This document shows, piece after piece, positions 11,196-25,006 of a stretch of DNA of 64,000 nucleotides. Source of the DNA: Rhyacophila brunnea (taxonomy: Eukaryota; Arthropoda; Insecta; Trichoptera; Rhyacophilidae). How positions within the stretch are numbered: the stretch's first letter is position 1; each line of letters starts with the position of its first letter. The translations under genes were made by a program, and so were the position numbers. Location of the stretch: assembly GCA_022495005.1 (NCBI GenBank), contig JAGYXB010000559.1:558001-622000 (forward strand). The letters run 5' to 3'. The notes under the pieces are model-generated. The model saw only the letters and a list, made by a program, of their open reading frames with translations. It ran no database searches and was not told the origin of the DNA.

Positions 11196-13080
11196 TTATA
11201 AGACTATATGATAAACAAACTAAGCCCTTATAACTATGTAACTCATTTTCGCCAAAATGTCTTTTATGCTTAGCACCGTTGATATTATTTTATGAATATG
11301 CAAGATTCTATAAATATAGGTTGCATGTCCTCCAGTTTAATGTTATTTGTAGGATGCTACCGTTCGATCTTTATGTGCGCAATCACTGTTTGTTCAACAA
11401 TATAACCCTAAAGCACAAGTGAGAGAGGAGAGAAAGTCAATGCTATGTATGGGGGCGTGCAGAATTTAGTGCTCAAACTGTTTCACCTATCCAAGTTTTC
11501 ATATAAACTCGGGACGGGATAATTTGATTAGTACCACGGCGTCGGCTTCATAATAATGTCAGAATTGAAATAGATGGAGCAATAACACGTGCGGCGGTAA
11601 CCTTTTCGACGCGACAATCGCACCCGGCCGATATCCCACCTGACGCAAGGGTTTCAGGCCCACGGCTTATTGCTGAGTCGCCATTGTTTATGTACGCACG
11701 TTTCGGTCAGTCAGTTTACGTTTGGCTATCGGAAATGTTTATCGCTTTCATAGAAAATATATTGCCTGCGAAGCAAATAAATTTAATCTCCACCTGACAT
11801 GATAAAATAGAAATGTTCGCAGTACCAATGACCGTTTCTGCCAATTGAAGAAAACTACAGGAAATGTGCTTCGTCATTTTTCACGTCTCTAACAAATTGG
11901 ACCTCGTATTTACTATGGCTCTTTGAGGAAATTCAAAAAATATTTGTAGCATCGGTTTTTTAAGCGAACGTGATTTACAATATTAATAACAGTTTGTTTC
12001 TAATTTAATTAGTACCTTATGGTAAAATAATAATATAGTCATACAAATAAAATATATTGATCTTAAGTTTTACATTGACGATAATGAATAATATTTAAAC
12101 ATAGAACGCGGGAAAAATATCTTATATAAGAATACAATTGAATATTCAGTAGGCTGGTAAGTATTTAGTTTAGCAATATATAAAAGTACATAGGCCACAT
12201 AATTTCGATAACCGGATTTAACTATAAGCTTCAAGCTACTTATTTATGAAAAAAACCGTTTATTAAAAGTACTATAAAATCGTTGTACCTATATAAGTAC
12301 AATAAAACAAATGTGCTTTTATGGATAAAACATTACAATTTCAAAGCTTGATCGTTTGTTAAAACCCATTTGCTGCGGACCTTTTAATTAATATTAAAAT
12401 TACCGCATTTAAATGAAATGGTGATTATATCTAATGGCCACCTGATGGGCAACGCACCACTGAATCAAACATTGAAAAAAGAGTATCTGGGCATGAAGAA
12501 TATACCCGGAAAAATAAAGATTCAGTCGAGAAAGTGACGATGCCCAGTCACATAAATTTCGGAGTAAGAGCGGTTATCAGTCGCGATAGATAGCGGTGGA
12601 CTTTCTGAACTTCATAGTGAATCACAACCGATTGTCGCATAATGAAAATGCTGTTCGTAGCGTTTGGTAACCGCAAGCGGCTATAGTAAGCAATCGTGTG
12701 TATACATGAAAGCTTTGGGAACAATGATTATAATATAAGATTTTTACTCGATATGTTGGACTGCAAGTGATACCTACTAATGTAAACTGTGAGGATAATT
12801 TTCCAGCAACCAGAAAGTCAAAATGTTCTTGAAGTTGAAACAATATAGGTGGGTGTATGAGTGGTTTGCACATATCAGGGAAATACTACAGTACAAGTTG
12901 TGTGTGATGGGATAGTTAAATTGTCATTGTAAAACGCAGTGGCGGGTGAGATAGTGGCTAAAGGGGAGCGGCGCGGCGACCTGAACGAGATTAAATTGTT
13001 ACGCTTGCCGTGAATTTGACGGCATTATTTAATGTTGCACACTTGAGATTGAGGCGACACGACACGACGTATAATATATC
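11196..13080. other. Intergenic stretch with GC-richer islands
   Basis: GC-richer islands lie at about 11400-11720 and 12930-13070, the latter rich in GGCG/GCGG. Neither shows a persuasive reading frame with splice sites. The rest is AT-rich with no recognised repeats. Confidence 0.4.
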
Positions 13081-14149
13081 CAGTGGCGTTACAATATTTT
13101 TTTATAATTTTATTTAATTTTATAATTTTTTATAAATATACTTTATAAATAACATAAAATACGATTATTTCGACTTAACCATCTTCCTTTGGGGCTTAGC
13201 AGGATTATCATTACAAGTATACATGTCCTTATTACGATGCCAAAATAAATGAATGTATAAGGAAATTAATTTTGCTGAAATATTATATTCATTTGGATCT
13301 TTGTAGTTATTATATCACTACTATGTTTTTAGACCATGCCAATTCAAAATATTTTTTCTTTTCATTATGGATCAATTGAATTTAATTGAAAAAGCTTATT
13401 TCATTATTACAGTGAATATTTTACTTTATAATAATTACAAGGTAATACATTAATATACGTTGTGAAAAGCGTTATTTAATAGTATTCACATAATTGATTG
13501 TAAACGGGGGGTACCCTACCTACCTAGATGAAATAGGTATTTATATTTATAATTAAGAAGGTTACTAAATTTACTTCGTAAAATTTAATTTTGGAAGTAG
13601 TACATAGTCAAATGAATGCTTTGAAATACAATTAGACACATTACTTAAATTGAAGATTTCGTTCACATCAATTAACGTATTAGCTTTTATTACAATATTA
13701 AATAATCATGACGATCTATAAACAGTTTACTATATCGCACTCGAAGAATCAGCAATTACTAGCACTACAATTGAAATTTACAGCCTGACTATAGTGGGCG
13801 TTGTCATTAGCTAATAAACAATTACGATGTTTACTAAAACACTATAATAATAAATGAATTATCATTGATTAATGGCTGCGTACATTTTAATTAATTTTTA
13901 ATTACCGTCTTTTATCACTTCTAAATTTTTACAATATTTACAAGTACCTATTACATTATTATATTAGATAGTTTTTAATTTTATCGATTAAAATAAAAGT
14001 GAAATCACAATTTGTATAAGTATACCAACCATTAAAAGGATAATTAAAAAAAAATAGAGAACACAATGAAATACTTTTCTTCTTTCTGAGTTTATTTTTA
14101 TAAGCTCAATATAATACATATTATATTACTGTGTATTGTTACGCCACTG
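13081..14149. mobile_element. hAT-like non-autonomous element with 16-bp TIRs
   Basis: The left end CAGTGGCGTTACAATA (13081-13096) is matched in inverted orientation at the right end (TATTGTTACGCCACTG, ending 14149) with a single mismatch. CAGTGGCGT-type ends are typical of the hAT superfamily. The interior is about 1 kb of AT-rich DNA with no transposase coding. The flanking 8-mers do not match, so either the duplication has decayed or the two ends come from different insertions. Confidence 0.6.
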
Positions 14150-17100
14150 ATACCCATGTCAGTCGAGGGCGGATCGCTGGAAGCACTTCAGTACAACTGG
14201 ATCGGTATGTTCATAAAGCGAACATAATTGACAATAAAACACTACGTAGCTTTCGTACACTTGCCCTTACCCTAAATTGAAATAATTTGTCTCAAGTCTT
14301 GTAGATACTATTCTCTTGATAGCGATACAACTATGTTTTACAGCTACAGTTTAGATCATTATGAGAAGAAAGCAGTAAGCTAGGCCAGCTATGTAACTGC
14401 TGAAAATGCACTCCAACGAAATTGACACTTCTTGATTAGAATTTAAATTACCTAACCCATCCGATTTTATTGTTCTGTATAGTTCTACATAGTCATAATT
14501 ACTTTGCACGATGTTTGCCATAATGAGGACGTATCTACAATAAAACTAAACATTTCTTTATATTCTTTTATAAATAAATCTAATTCAAATTTTAAATCAA
14601 TTCTTATAAAATTCAATTGACATAAATTAAGATTTACTAGATTCGTTAAACTATCAATTAACAATATTAAAGTAAAACTTAATAAGTTACTAGCTAATTG
14701 ACCGCTCCAGAAGCCGTGAGTCGCAGGTTCAGGAGCTAACCAGAGCATGAATCAATAAGTTGGACTGGCACAAAAAAATACGTTGGAGGGGGTCCATTTA
14801 AAAAAAAATATACATAATATTTTTTTTATTGATTTTTAAGGTGGGGAGGGGGCGGGTTTAATAAAATCTAGCTGGTGTCACCAACTTCATTAACGTCGTA
14901 TACTACTTATAGATATAATAACACACTTTTCCAGATATATTCATCATACCCAGACACTCTACATTTTGAGTCTAGCGATAAATACCTGACCTGCAGTTAT
15001 AAATAACGGTGTATACGTATATACGTAATTATTATTAGGGTCGCTAGTGTCCATTTATGTCATCCGCGCTGTCTTATCTTTTAGACATGATGCATCAGAA
15101 TGTTAAAACAAACGTTGGATGCCCCCGATACTTGCACCACTTTACAAGTGTCACAGGTCTTCAAGTGTTTACAGGGATTGCGTATCGTAGAATGCCGAAA
15201 AGAGTGAGACCGACCCGTTGAGAAGGCTGTTTGGCAGTCAAATCATCCGGGTTATGATCTTTAGTCATGAGGTCATAACCAACAAAATAAACAACTAATA
15301 TGCCATTTACCTAAATAATGATGATTTGTATTTTTTTTTCTGGTGGTGAGGGGTTGGATCGGAATCCACCAACCACCTCGATCATAAATTATGTAAGACT
15401 TCTAATCTAATAAGAAGAATAGAAAATAAGGTGTCTAATGTAAAATACTGTTTATTTTCTTTGGTGGAAGATGAACCGTAATGAAATTTAATGTGGTCGC
15501 CCACCTTGGACCAGAGATTATCATTGCAAGCTAAGATCGAACATAATATATTTACACACCAGAAACTACGTTAGGTTAATCGAATTCAAGGTTATCTGAT
15601 TGATAATTATATATACCTATATATTTTTATGTAACCCTTGTTCAGTTAATGATCGATTCTTACTGTTATAAGAACATAAATTGATAGTTCTTTTATTTAA
15701 AGTAGGATTTTAGAATTTAAAGGAGGATAAGTCTAGACAAAACGTTGCTCTTAGATACTTCGCAATGAAAATAATAACAATATTATATATTTACATAAGT
15801 ACAGATATACCTAATCAAATATAAAAAGTATAATGTTTATTACTCTTCATACAAAACAGTTACATGTTTGAATCGTGTTCATGCATAAATATATATCTAG
15901 TGATAAGTGGCAAAGACTTCATACTAGGCGATTATTTAAAGCCTACCTTCTTAAGAAAAATATTTTTTAATTGCATATTGACATATTTATATACTTAATC
16001 ACTTCATTATTTTATGTTATATAAAAATAATTTATTTTGCCGACGAGAGATGTCGTATATGTAGGAATATATTAGAGTATTACACAGTTTACAAAACAAC
16101 TGCAAACGTATTAAAAAATATACCACAGCGCGCCGTAGATAAATAATAAACGCCGCGACGTCTCGACGTAAATAAATCTCCGATTATGTGTGAAATAATT
16201 CTGATTTTTTTTCGTATGGACTTGTAACTGTCTCGTAACCTCAGCAAGTCTGCTGATTTGTACGAAATAAGGTAAGCTCCTATCGCAGAGTCTAAAACAT
16301 TCGCGCATAATAATGTTGCTACAACTGCGCACTTTGTCCAAAATCATTAATAATTAGATAATTAAAAAAATAATTTCAACGGCGTTTAATTGAATATTAA
16401 TAAATAAGTAAGTATAGATTGTTTTTATAAATAAAAATAAATTTTATCTAATGATTTTTTATGGGTATAGATACATGTTTTGAAAAATACGTAATTTAAA
16501 CACATCGCTCATTTTTATGTCGTCAATGAGTTTTTGAAGTTTCATTGAATTAGTGTGTCGTTGTCATTTACTTGTGTGTAACTATTCATTAGTAGTAACT
16601 ATCGTACTATTATCGTAAGTATACCTGACAAGTGTGCTCTATTTATCAGATCTCCACAGCCTACCTCTTTCCAAAATTCACCCTTCGCCACTGCTAGTGA
16701 TAGACAACCATTTCTACCTTATTTGGTATTTCTACAGTTTATTTTGATTTTCAGCACGTCAATTATTAAAAAATATGTATTATTAGGTATTAATATTCAA
16801 TTAAATTGCACGAGAAACGTCAAGAAGCATTATCAATATTCCAAAATCCATAAACAACGCCTGTATTCTAACAACAATGAATGCATATTCGAAATACACT
16901 TACCCGATTATTAAGTGATTAAAATATGGTGGTATTGCATGTATAACAATGATTTGTTTCCGCATATCCATAGTAAATTAATTAATTACTTAACAAGTTT
17001 ATTAGTGCCCTGATTTAGAACAGGTGGCGCATAGCACCATTGTTTGTGCTTCACAAAATATTCATGTGCAGGAAAACTGGGGTAGTCCATATTTTAATTA

Positions 17101-17698
17101 TTAATAATTATGAGAATAATACAATAATAGTTTATACACAGTACGAATACGGTAGATTACTGTTTTGTTTAATATTATTATGAATAATAAAAGAAAAAAC
17201 ATTAGAGTATACTATATTGTATTGTGCATTTTCATAACAATTTCATAACAATGGAGCGAATACACACTGAACGCATAATTGGTCAAATCATTTATAATAA
17301 GTCCAGTAATATACGGAAATTTACCAACTATCTATATATACATTGACAAATTCAATATAATTAAAAGAAAACATTGCCATGTCTTTGTAAATATAAAATC
17401 TAATGTAAAATTAAATTACGTCAAGACGAATAAATTATTACCTAGCTATCAGAAATAATCTCCTCATAGAATTGCCTGCCAGTAAGGTGAGAAAAAGGCG
17501 ATTTTCTTTTCCAATTCGAACAGGGAAAGCATTTTCTTTCAAATAATTCGTCACCGATAAAGTCTTGAATAAAATGTACTCTATACATAAATGTATAATT
17601 AATGAAATACATGACTTCTTACCTAGCAAATAAGTGAATTTAGTAATAATCTTATAGGAAGCTGTCTTGAAGACTTTCTCAAAGTAAATAGCCTAATA
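14150..17698. other. Long AT-rich stretch, no gene seen
   Basis: One GC-richer patch occurs at about 15105-15260, and short poly-A or poly-T runs at 14795-14830. No reading frame has coding character, no repeats match the rest of the window, and no RNA gene was recognised. Confidence 0.4.
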
Positions 17699-18373
17699 CC
17701 CCGTTTACACGTGCATAAATTTACTGCTAACAGTACGTACCTATAATCGCGGCCATAAAAAGAACATGTACGTGTAAACATATGCCCACGGTGGCCGCGC
17801 GGCTTAAGCGTTAGACTATAACGCCGTGGGTCCCAGGTTCGAATCCTGTGTCTGGCAAGTACACATATTGTTTTCCAATTTGTGGGTGTCAGGGTATGGA
17901 CCTAATAGGTTGAGCAAGTGGCTGACATCCATTTCTCGTAAAAAACAAAATCTGTCAACACAAACCTCTACTCTGTGGAGGCCCATATGATCCTATTAGG
18001 ATCGGACATGCTCGAAAGAAGAAGAAACATATAGGTACTATCCTGCAGTTGCAAGATTGCATGAATAAATGAAAAAAAATCGGAAGCTTCTGAATTTTCA
18101 TGCGACAGATGAAAATTTTTCGATTTACGCCTGCGCAGTAGAAGGATATTGGCGAACCTATCGGCAAAAACATGAACTACGAACGAATTTTGAGGTTAAC
18201 CGATTTTCACTACCTGTCAAATAATTCCATAAAATGACAACATCACGTCTCGCTCACTCTTGAAGAATGAGATTGGAGAGACAGTGAGGACTTTTACGTG
18301 TAAATACTTATTGTCACGATAGTTTAAAATACACACTACTGCTGCCAGTAAATCCATGCACGTGTACAAGCGC
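17699..18373. mobile_element. TIR element, copy B, interrupted by a SINE
   Basis: This is a second copy of the element at 10764. Its ends are better preserved here: CCCCGTTTACACGTGC at 17699 and GCACGTGTACAAGCGC ending at 18373. The interior follows copy A closely except that a 241-bp SINE has inserted at 17784. Without the SINE and its duplication the element would be about 430 bp, the same as copy A. The nesting shows that the element was in place before the SINE moved. Confidence 0.75.
17784..18024 (+). mobile_element. tRNA-derived SINE, copy 2, nested, with 8-bp target duplication
   Basis: The tRNA-like head starts GCCCACGGTGGCCGCGCGG and carries the B box GGTTCGAATCC near 17837. The body is shared with copies 1 and 3, and the 3' end is GAAAGAAGAAG. 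The copy is bounded by identical AAACATAT at 17776-17783 and 18025-18032. That makes the ends certain and shows insertion by target-primed reverse transcription. It is the best reference copy of this SINE in the window. Confidence 0.9.
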
Positions 18374-19136
18374 TATAATAGTCTTAAAAAGTAAATTACT
18401 ATATTGATCGCAAGCGGGACATTTAGGTGAAGCTTATATTAACAAACTTTTTTATGGGGAATGGTTATGAGTGTAACCTAAAGATTATGCTTAGGTCAAG
18501 GATTTTTTTGAATTCATCTTTTTTTAGTCCTTCCTTCCAAAACAAGTCCCCCTGATTCCTCCAAAAGTGAAATGCCGCCAAAAACCTAATTATTTTTATT
18601 TTTTTATTTTTCTTGCCAAGAAACATGCAATACCAGATACTACGTTGATTGGAACATTTTGCATGTCAGTAGCTGTGTATTTACATTGTTTTACCATTTT
18701 TTCCCGTGCAACAAATTTGCTAGTATAACCACTCAGTCTAATCCATTGGGGCTGGAGAATGTAGATCAAATTTAATGCAAATTGAAAAAAAAGCACATAA
18801 CGTATTCGTTCAGTCTCGGCATCGTACTCGCACCTTGACGAACACTCATCAACTACTGTACCGTAGGTTATATATTATAATTTTACGAATATAATATATA
18901 CATACCAAACACACATGTGTCTACTAGTTAAGTAATATTTTATTTAAAACCAACATGCAACGGTTACATGTAAATTGTACGTAAAACATTTCACCGTACC
19001 ACAATTTGCCCTGAGCTTTCTATCGGAAAGAGATGACCGTATACTATACGGTCTCCAATTTTATTAGATTCAATATGAACACTAATTCAATTTTCATAGC
19101 CGATTTTGGCAAAATTCAAGAATTCAAGAATGAAAA
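18374..19136. other. AT-rich stretch, no gene seen
   Basis: No supported gene or repeat was found. Frames on both strands are short and of low complexity. Confidence 0.4.
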
Positions 19137-19215
19137 CCTAACTTAACCTAACCTAACCTGACAAATAATCCAGTATATCGGCTATTTTCAAGATTTGTTT
19201 GCGGCTGGCTTCCTG
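19137..19215. repeat. Dispersed repeat with CCTAACC run, copy 1
   Basis: A CCTAACTTAACCTAACC-type run leads into a unit that recurs at 37885-37957. The shared blocks are CAAATAATCCAGTATAT, GGCTATTTTCAA and CTGGCTTCC. The function is unknown. The CCTAA run resembles the insect telomere unit (TTAGG in reverse), but it is short and interstitial, so it need not be telomeric. Confidence 0.6.
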
Positions 19216-19563
19216 TAAACCGGAAAGAACCGTGTTTTCTTTAGCCATAAATTTTATCTCAGTACTATATGACCTAAAGAGGTTGGACGGTCTTTATAAT
19301 ATACGACGATATATTTCCGATACAACATTTAACGGTGAATTGTGACATATATGACAGTTAATTGGTTATGTTTTAAAACAATTGTGTTTGATCATATAAT
19401 TAGCAATGTCACCTTGATGCCAGGTCAGTCGGTAATTGTCCATTAATATTAATTAAATTCAGTATACTAATACATAAAGGTAATTGAATAAAAGGTACAT
19501 AATATTGAAATATTCTATATAAATCTGAGAAAAAATGATAAAATATCAAAAATTATTTAAGTA

Positions 19564-20122
19564 CAGTGACGTCCCGTGGGGGTAGGAAAATTGAGCGTCG
19601 CTTGGGGGCGGCAGTTACTCGGAGGACGGCAAATCTAGGAGAATCATTTGGTATATATAGAAATGCCTACCTAAACTAGTAATAACGAAAATAAAAAGTA
19701 TTAATCAAGATAACATTTATAACAGGACTGTATTTTTTTGTCGGGTTCGCGATGTCTAGTATACTTCCTTCGACTTCCTCGGTAGCCAGAAATGACACGT
19801 GCAGATTTGAGAATAATTACAGTCTGCCTTATTAACCACTGCGTCGTAATTCCTCAAGACAGAGCAAATTAATGTATCGCAAAAATGACATGTAAGAAAC
19901 CACTAAATTACCAACGTCAAAAAAATCCCCACTCTTAGCGAAAAAATATACTTATATAAATTTAATTTTGGATGTTTTAGTGGTAGATAGGTATATATTT
20001 TGTTAGTAATGTATCCATACAACACATTTCTTAGATATTGGAATAATGAAACGATGTTAAAAAATTATGTGGTGGCATTTTGGCGCTGCCTAGGGGCGGC
20101 ATTATGTCTAGGGACGTCACTG
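19564..20122. mobile_element. hAT-like non-autonomous element with perfect 8-bp target duplication
   Basis: The left end CAGTGACGTCCC at 19564 is mirrored by GGGACGTCACTG ending at 20122, a perfect 12-bp inverted repeat. GGGGCGGCA-type segments lie subterminally on both sides. The element is flanked by identical TTTAAGTA at 19556-19563 and 20123-20130. An 8-bp duplication with CAGTG ends is diagnostic of hAT. At 559 bp it has no transposase coding and must have moved using an enzyme from elsewhere. Confidence 0.9.
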
Positions 20123-20130
20123 TTTAAGTA

Positions 20131-20640
20131 ATAATGTAAAGTTTACTTAGGCGTACTTACTCGGGTAAAAATGTTGAAATTATTATGTGTTCGATGACAT
20201 ATCGACGTAAAATATAATAATACTCGACCATTTGGTATGAGATGAATGAGAAATCTTTTGACACGTTTATTTCGCGCACATTGTCTAGACTTCGTGTAGC
20301 TGTAGATAGATGTTCCCGAATTTCACGTTGTAATGTAATTTGTACAGGCTGATGATGTATTATGCTGGGTTTGGTTTTGCGCGCTTTTATCTCAATGGTA
20401 AATTGGAAGTACACTTTTATATCAACGGCAAAGCAGTTATTTCTCCTTTTTCTTATCGAGCGTTTTCCTCGCTTTTGAGCATAAAAACTTTGTAGACTTG
20501 GTACCGATGAACTTCATATTGAAAAACAACTGAACACATGTATGTAGTAGCTAGATACGATATTTTCAAAGTATTTTGAATGATTAAAAACATATTATTA
20601 TCGAATGTAAATAGTAACTCAAAATCAATGACAATTTTAC
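20131..20640. other. AT-rich stretch, no gene seen
   Basis: Nothing supported was found in this interval. Confidence 0.4.
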
Positions 20641-20745
20641 ATCATCATTCGTAGCAATCCACTGATGGATAGTGGCCTCTATAGCTCCCTCCACTTTTCA
20701 AGGCTCCTAGTTCATTTAACGACACCCCTATTGTAGTCGTTTAGT
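20641..20745 (-). pseudogene. Non-LTR retrotransposon 3' fragment (copy 4)
   Basis: On the minus strand a short decayed EKWREL-like coding stretch is followed, after a frame change, by FIHQW-like coding. A GATGATG tail follows at 20641. It matches the 3' end of the copy at 4975 in order and orientation relative to the tail. It is very short, so confidence is modest. Confidence 0.5.
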
Positions 20746-23700
20746 GCCTCTTAGATAATATAAAGTAAAATTTAATTTTCATTATATGTAATGTAAACTA
20801 ATGACAGGTCAACTTATTATAGCATACGATCGAGCGAGATTTCTTGAAGAGGGTGGGTTTGATGTATTTTAAACACTGCATTTAGCACGTGGAGACACTT
20901 TTATTCATCAATCATCAGGTATGATATTACATACGGTTAAAATTAAATAAGCGCCGCCCGGTTTTAAATCTTATTCTATTACATATTAATTGAACATGCG
21001 TTTCTGTTATGACTTGGTAATAAAAATTACGTACTCGCTACTAGCCCGGCCATTGTCAATTTGCAGAAACTTTGTGCCAGCAATCTACTTATTGTAACAA
21101 TTAACTGCCGCAATACATAAATATGATAAACTAATGTCGATAGCCGCCTTGTGTGTAGAATATACCCATTGGCATATTTTGATGCGAGGTCCCAACGTAA
21201 TACTGACATATTTTGCATAATAACTTCGTGATCATGATGATGGGTGCATAGTCCGATATAGCTAATGAATTATGAACATGATAAACTATCAAAACTGTAG
21301 AATGAATAAAACATTCGTTCGTAATGTAGTTGTTATTTTAAATTAGTTTAGTCTTTGGTATAAATGTAAATGTTTTATGAATAAATTTAATATTTCCTTC
21401 TGTTAAAATAAAAATATTTTGTAATATTCAAATAAAAAGGGCACGCTGTAGAATCAAGCTGTTTTCTTTAAAATATATAATATTATATAAATAGTCATTG
21501 TCGACCGGAGCTAAACTGAAAAAGGGTCTATAAAAATAGGGCCGTGGAAAATGTCTCTTAGGTTTAGGAAGCGTCACTGTAAACAGGGGTATTTTTTCGC
21601 GGGCAACTTTCGCATCATATGACTGGCGGCAATCCATCACGTGACCTTCGCAACGACGCCGGAGCTCCGTGGGAGGGGCGCCTACCCTTCCGCATCGCAC
21701 AAGCCCGACTGGGCCTGCTATCTACCCTTGTAGAAAGGGAAAAACTTCTTTGAGCCTCGAAAAGATTACCTTTTTTGGAGGATTTAGGTTGAGAGTGTTA
21801 ACAGTTTTCAGATAGTTTGGAAATGTATAAAGAGGCGCGTATAATTTTGAAGTAAAATTGAAAATGAGACATACAAAAGTGACTTTAGTAAAACTACACA
21901 TCCGTTATTCAATATTATATAAAACCACTAAATTTAGTAACACAGTTATGTTTTACTTTCACAAATTTTATTATTTTGTGTATAATATGAATAAAATTGT
22001 TTTTTCACGCCAAGCAAACTGCTTATACCAATAATTTTGTACTCATACTTAACATAATACAAATTGGAGGCATTGTTTTGTTTCAGACTAGAATACTGTT
22101 ACTCATATCTTAATTGTATTTTTGTCCCTAAGCGTAGTAAAAAGTCCACTATAGGTTATTTTAATATAAACGTTTTGGGAATAATGGTTATTAGCCATTC
22201 TCCTAACCTAACCCAATATGAGACCATGTCAGATAAAATGTGCGAATGTGATTTTGCCAGACTCCGATTTGTAACCGTAACTCACGACGTAAGATAGTGG
22301 ATGCTTTATTACCTATTATCTCACCGCAAATAAATGAAATAAATAATAAAATTTTACTAAAATCTACATTTAAAAATTCAAATCTAAAATTGGAGTGTAA
22401 TATAAAATATTTAGTTGGTGGTATGCAATGATTTAATTTAGATTATCATATTGTGTAGATAGCAAAAGGAATATTTTTTTTTAAATATTTTAAAGTTGAA
22501 CTTTTAACTAAATGTAAGTGACTAACGAAATTATTATATAGGATAGGAAAAAGTATGAGACATTGAGCGATCACCGTTTTGGGAATTAAAACAAAAAAAC
22601 CGTATAAAATTTAAAATACGACGAAAATGTTATCTCACCAAAGTAAACGACCAAGTGTTGTACTAATACTGAAAATGAAAACCGTACCGAAACCGAACCA
22701 TGGCATACATCTATATAATTACTTTAGCACTAAAACCAGTACTGGAACCCATAATTTAGAATTTAAGGAACCTAAAACCGTAACTCGAGAAGTGCAGATA
22801 TGTAATTGAAAACGTTATATAAAACTGTCTATAATGCAACGTAATATTGTTTAGTAGACATAGTTTTCCAGACAGAAGTATAGAGGCATGTAAAATTGCT
22901 AAGAGATTACGAATGCTAAACATTGTATACGTTTCTTTAAGAAATATGGTAATTATTAAATTATTATTGAAGAAATTTAACAAATAAATTGTATTCTTAA
23001 TCCCTGAAACGTTTCCATTCGTTTGTACGTCACAGGTTTAATATGTTATTTAAATAGTTGCATTTTTTTCGAACTGAATTTGGAACCAATTTTAACAAAT
23101 GTGGTGGTTAAAGAGCTCTGGATAAAAATGAACATATAATTAATACGAGACAGAAAAATAATTACGCATAGAACAATATACGTATTAATTTAAAAGAAAC
23201 TTTTAATTTATAAAGTTAAACCATTTAATCACTCAGTGATTGATGAGCATTCGAAAAAAATTTTGGGGTTTTTCGAAAATATTCGGGTTAATATGGTGTG
23301 TTTAATATGCAAGGTGTTGTGACGTCCCATGATTAGAAAAGTTTTCATATTTTGCATATTCATACACACATTATGATGTTAACGTGTTGTGCGGTGAAAT
23401 TTACTTGTAGGGATGAAAAAAAAAATATATTGACCACTAAATTTACTACATTAATAAGTCGAGTATTTAATAGCTCTGCGATATTCTAAAAATATTAATC
23501 ATTTGTCAAATTGCATCATATTTTTTATACTTTTGATATTTTTATATGATATATTATATGATATTTTGATATAATACTGCATTTGTAAAGTAATTTTTCA
23601 TATTCCATTTTTTTAATAAGACGATACTTAATTATTTAAATTGTATACAATGTTATCTTTTTACATATTATGACGTAATAAAAAAATGTTAAACTTATTA

Positions 23701-24394
23701 TGTTTCATTATGTTTACTTAAAGCTAAACTACATAACATATTTAAAATAATAGCAAAATACGATAATCATTCTTAGTAATATAAGGACTGTAAAATTAAA
23801 ACAACCGCACGCAACCAGGTCTCGTAATAAGCATCATGTAACACGAGGGCTTTTGACCTACTCGAGCGGTGCGCGGTTTGCAACTCGAAGCTTTTTATGA
23901 GGCATGCAAAAGCTCTAGGAATCTAAATGCAATTGAAACGGAGCTTTTAAACTATTTTTTTATAAGTAGTTAGGTAGCATGGTATACTTTTATTATGACC
24001 TTTTGGAAATACATTAAAATACCAGTATTATTATACTACCATAATTGCCTAAATAAATTAAAGTCATACACGGTAACCGCACGTATAATGTGGAAAAAAA
24101 AACTATGGAACGTTTTATTATGACTCAGAGAGTATCTGTATTTCATTTTTTTATAACCCCACAAAAATAAATTATAAAAATATAATATATAAATATAGTA
24201 TTACAAAACATGCAATATGAGTATTTTTTTTATGTGAATTAAAATTGTATTTGAAAATTTAAATATAATGTAGATTTATATTAATAATTAATATTTGCGA
24301 AACAAAAAAATGAAAGAGTTCAATAATAATTCCATGCTCAGACGACAGACGAAAAAAATATTTTATTACATTTTTTTTAAATTACTTTGAGTAG
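20746..24394. other. Long AT-rich stretch with one GC-rich island
   Basis: A GC-rich island lies at about 21560-21740. Its minus strand is open for about 80 codons, preceded by a pyrimidine-rich AG at 21718, but there is no clear donor and the downstream translation looks non-coding. The rest is AT-rich with poly-A and poly-T runs and no recognised repeat, and no gene is supported. Confidence 0.4.
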
Positions 24395-24402
24395 GTTATA
24401 CC

Positions 24403-24998
24403 TAGAGTTGGGTATTTCCCGAGAAAATCTAAATCTCGAGATTCGAGATTTCCCGAAATGATGAAATTTTGAATTCTCGAGATATCGGGAAATTTTTAAA
24501 AAACCTATAAAAATCCTAAAATCAATGTAAAAACAGACAAGTTCCAAAAAAATATGATTTTTATTTGTTTGTTTATGTAAGAAGACAAACAAAAAAAGTA
24601 GGAAAACAAAAATAATTGAAAACATTACTTATTAAAATAGAATTTCAAAAAACACAGACTGTCTATTGCTGCGTCTGACAATCGCGTACGTTTTTGAGAC
24701 ACAAAATTTCATGATGTTGCAAAAATTGCGCTCATTTTGAGACGACGTTGGCTTAATTGTGTTAAATGCCTCGATCAGTCTTTGAATGTTTTGTGTTCTC
24801 TGTCCACTTTTTTCATATAGAAAATCGTTTTTTGTTCAATTAATATTTGATAATAAAGAAATCCCGAATCCCGAGGAAAGATTCTCGTGGTCCGGGATTT
24901 CCCGAAATGTTAATTATTTCAATTCTCGAGATTCGGGAATGAAAATCTCGTAAATTTCTCCAGAATTCCCGTCGGGAAATTCCCGAAACCCAACTCTA
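24403..24998. mobile_element. hAT-like element with CTCGAGA/TTCCCGA subterminal arrays
   Basis: The ends TAGAGTTGGGT (24403) and ACCCAACTCTA (ending 24998) are inverted, allowing one differing base just inside. The element is bounded by identical GTTATACC at 24395-24402 and 24999-25006, a perfect 8-bp duplication. Both subterminal regions of roughly 100 bp are packed with short palindromic or near-palindromic words, TCTCGAGA and TTCCCGA/TCGGGAA. Such arrays are known transposase-binding sites in hAT elements. The middle is AT-rich and has no transposase coding. Confidence 0.9.
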
Positions 24999-25006
24999 GT
25001 TATACC

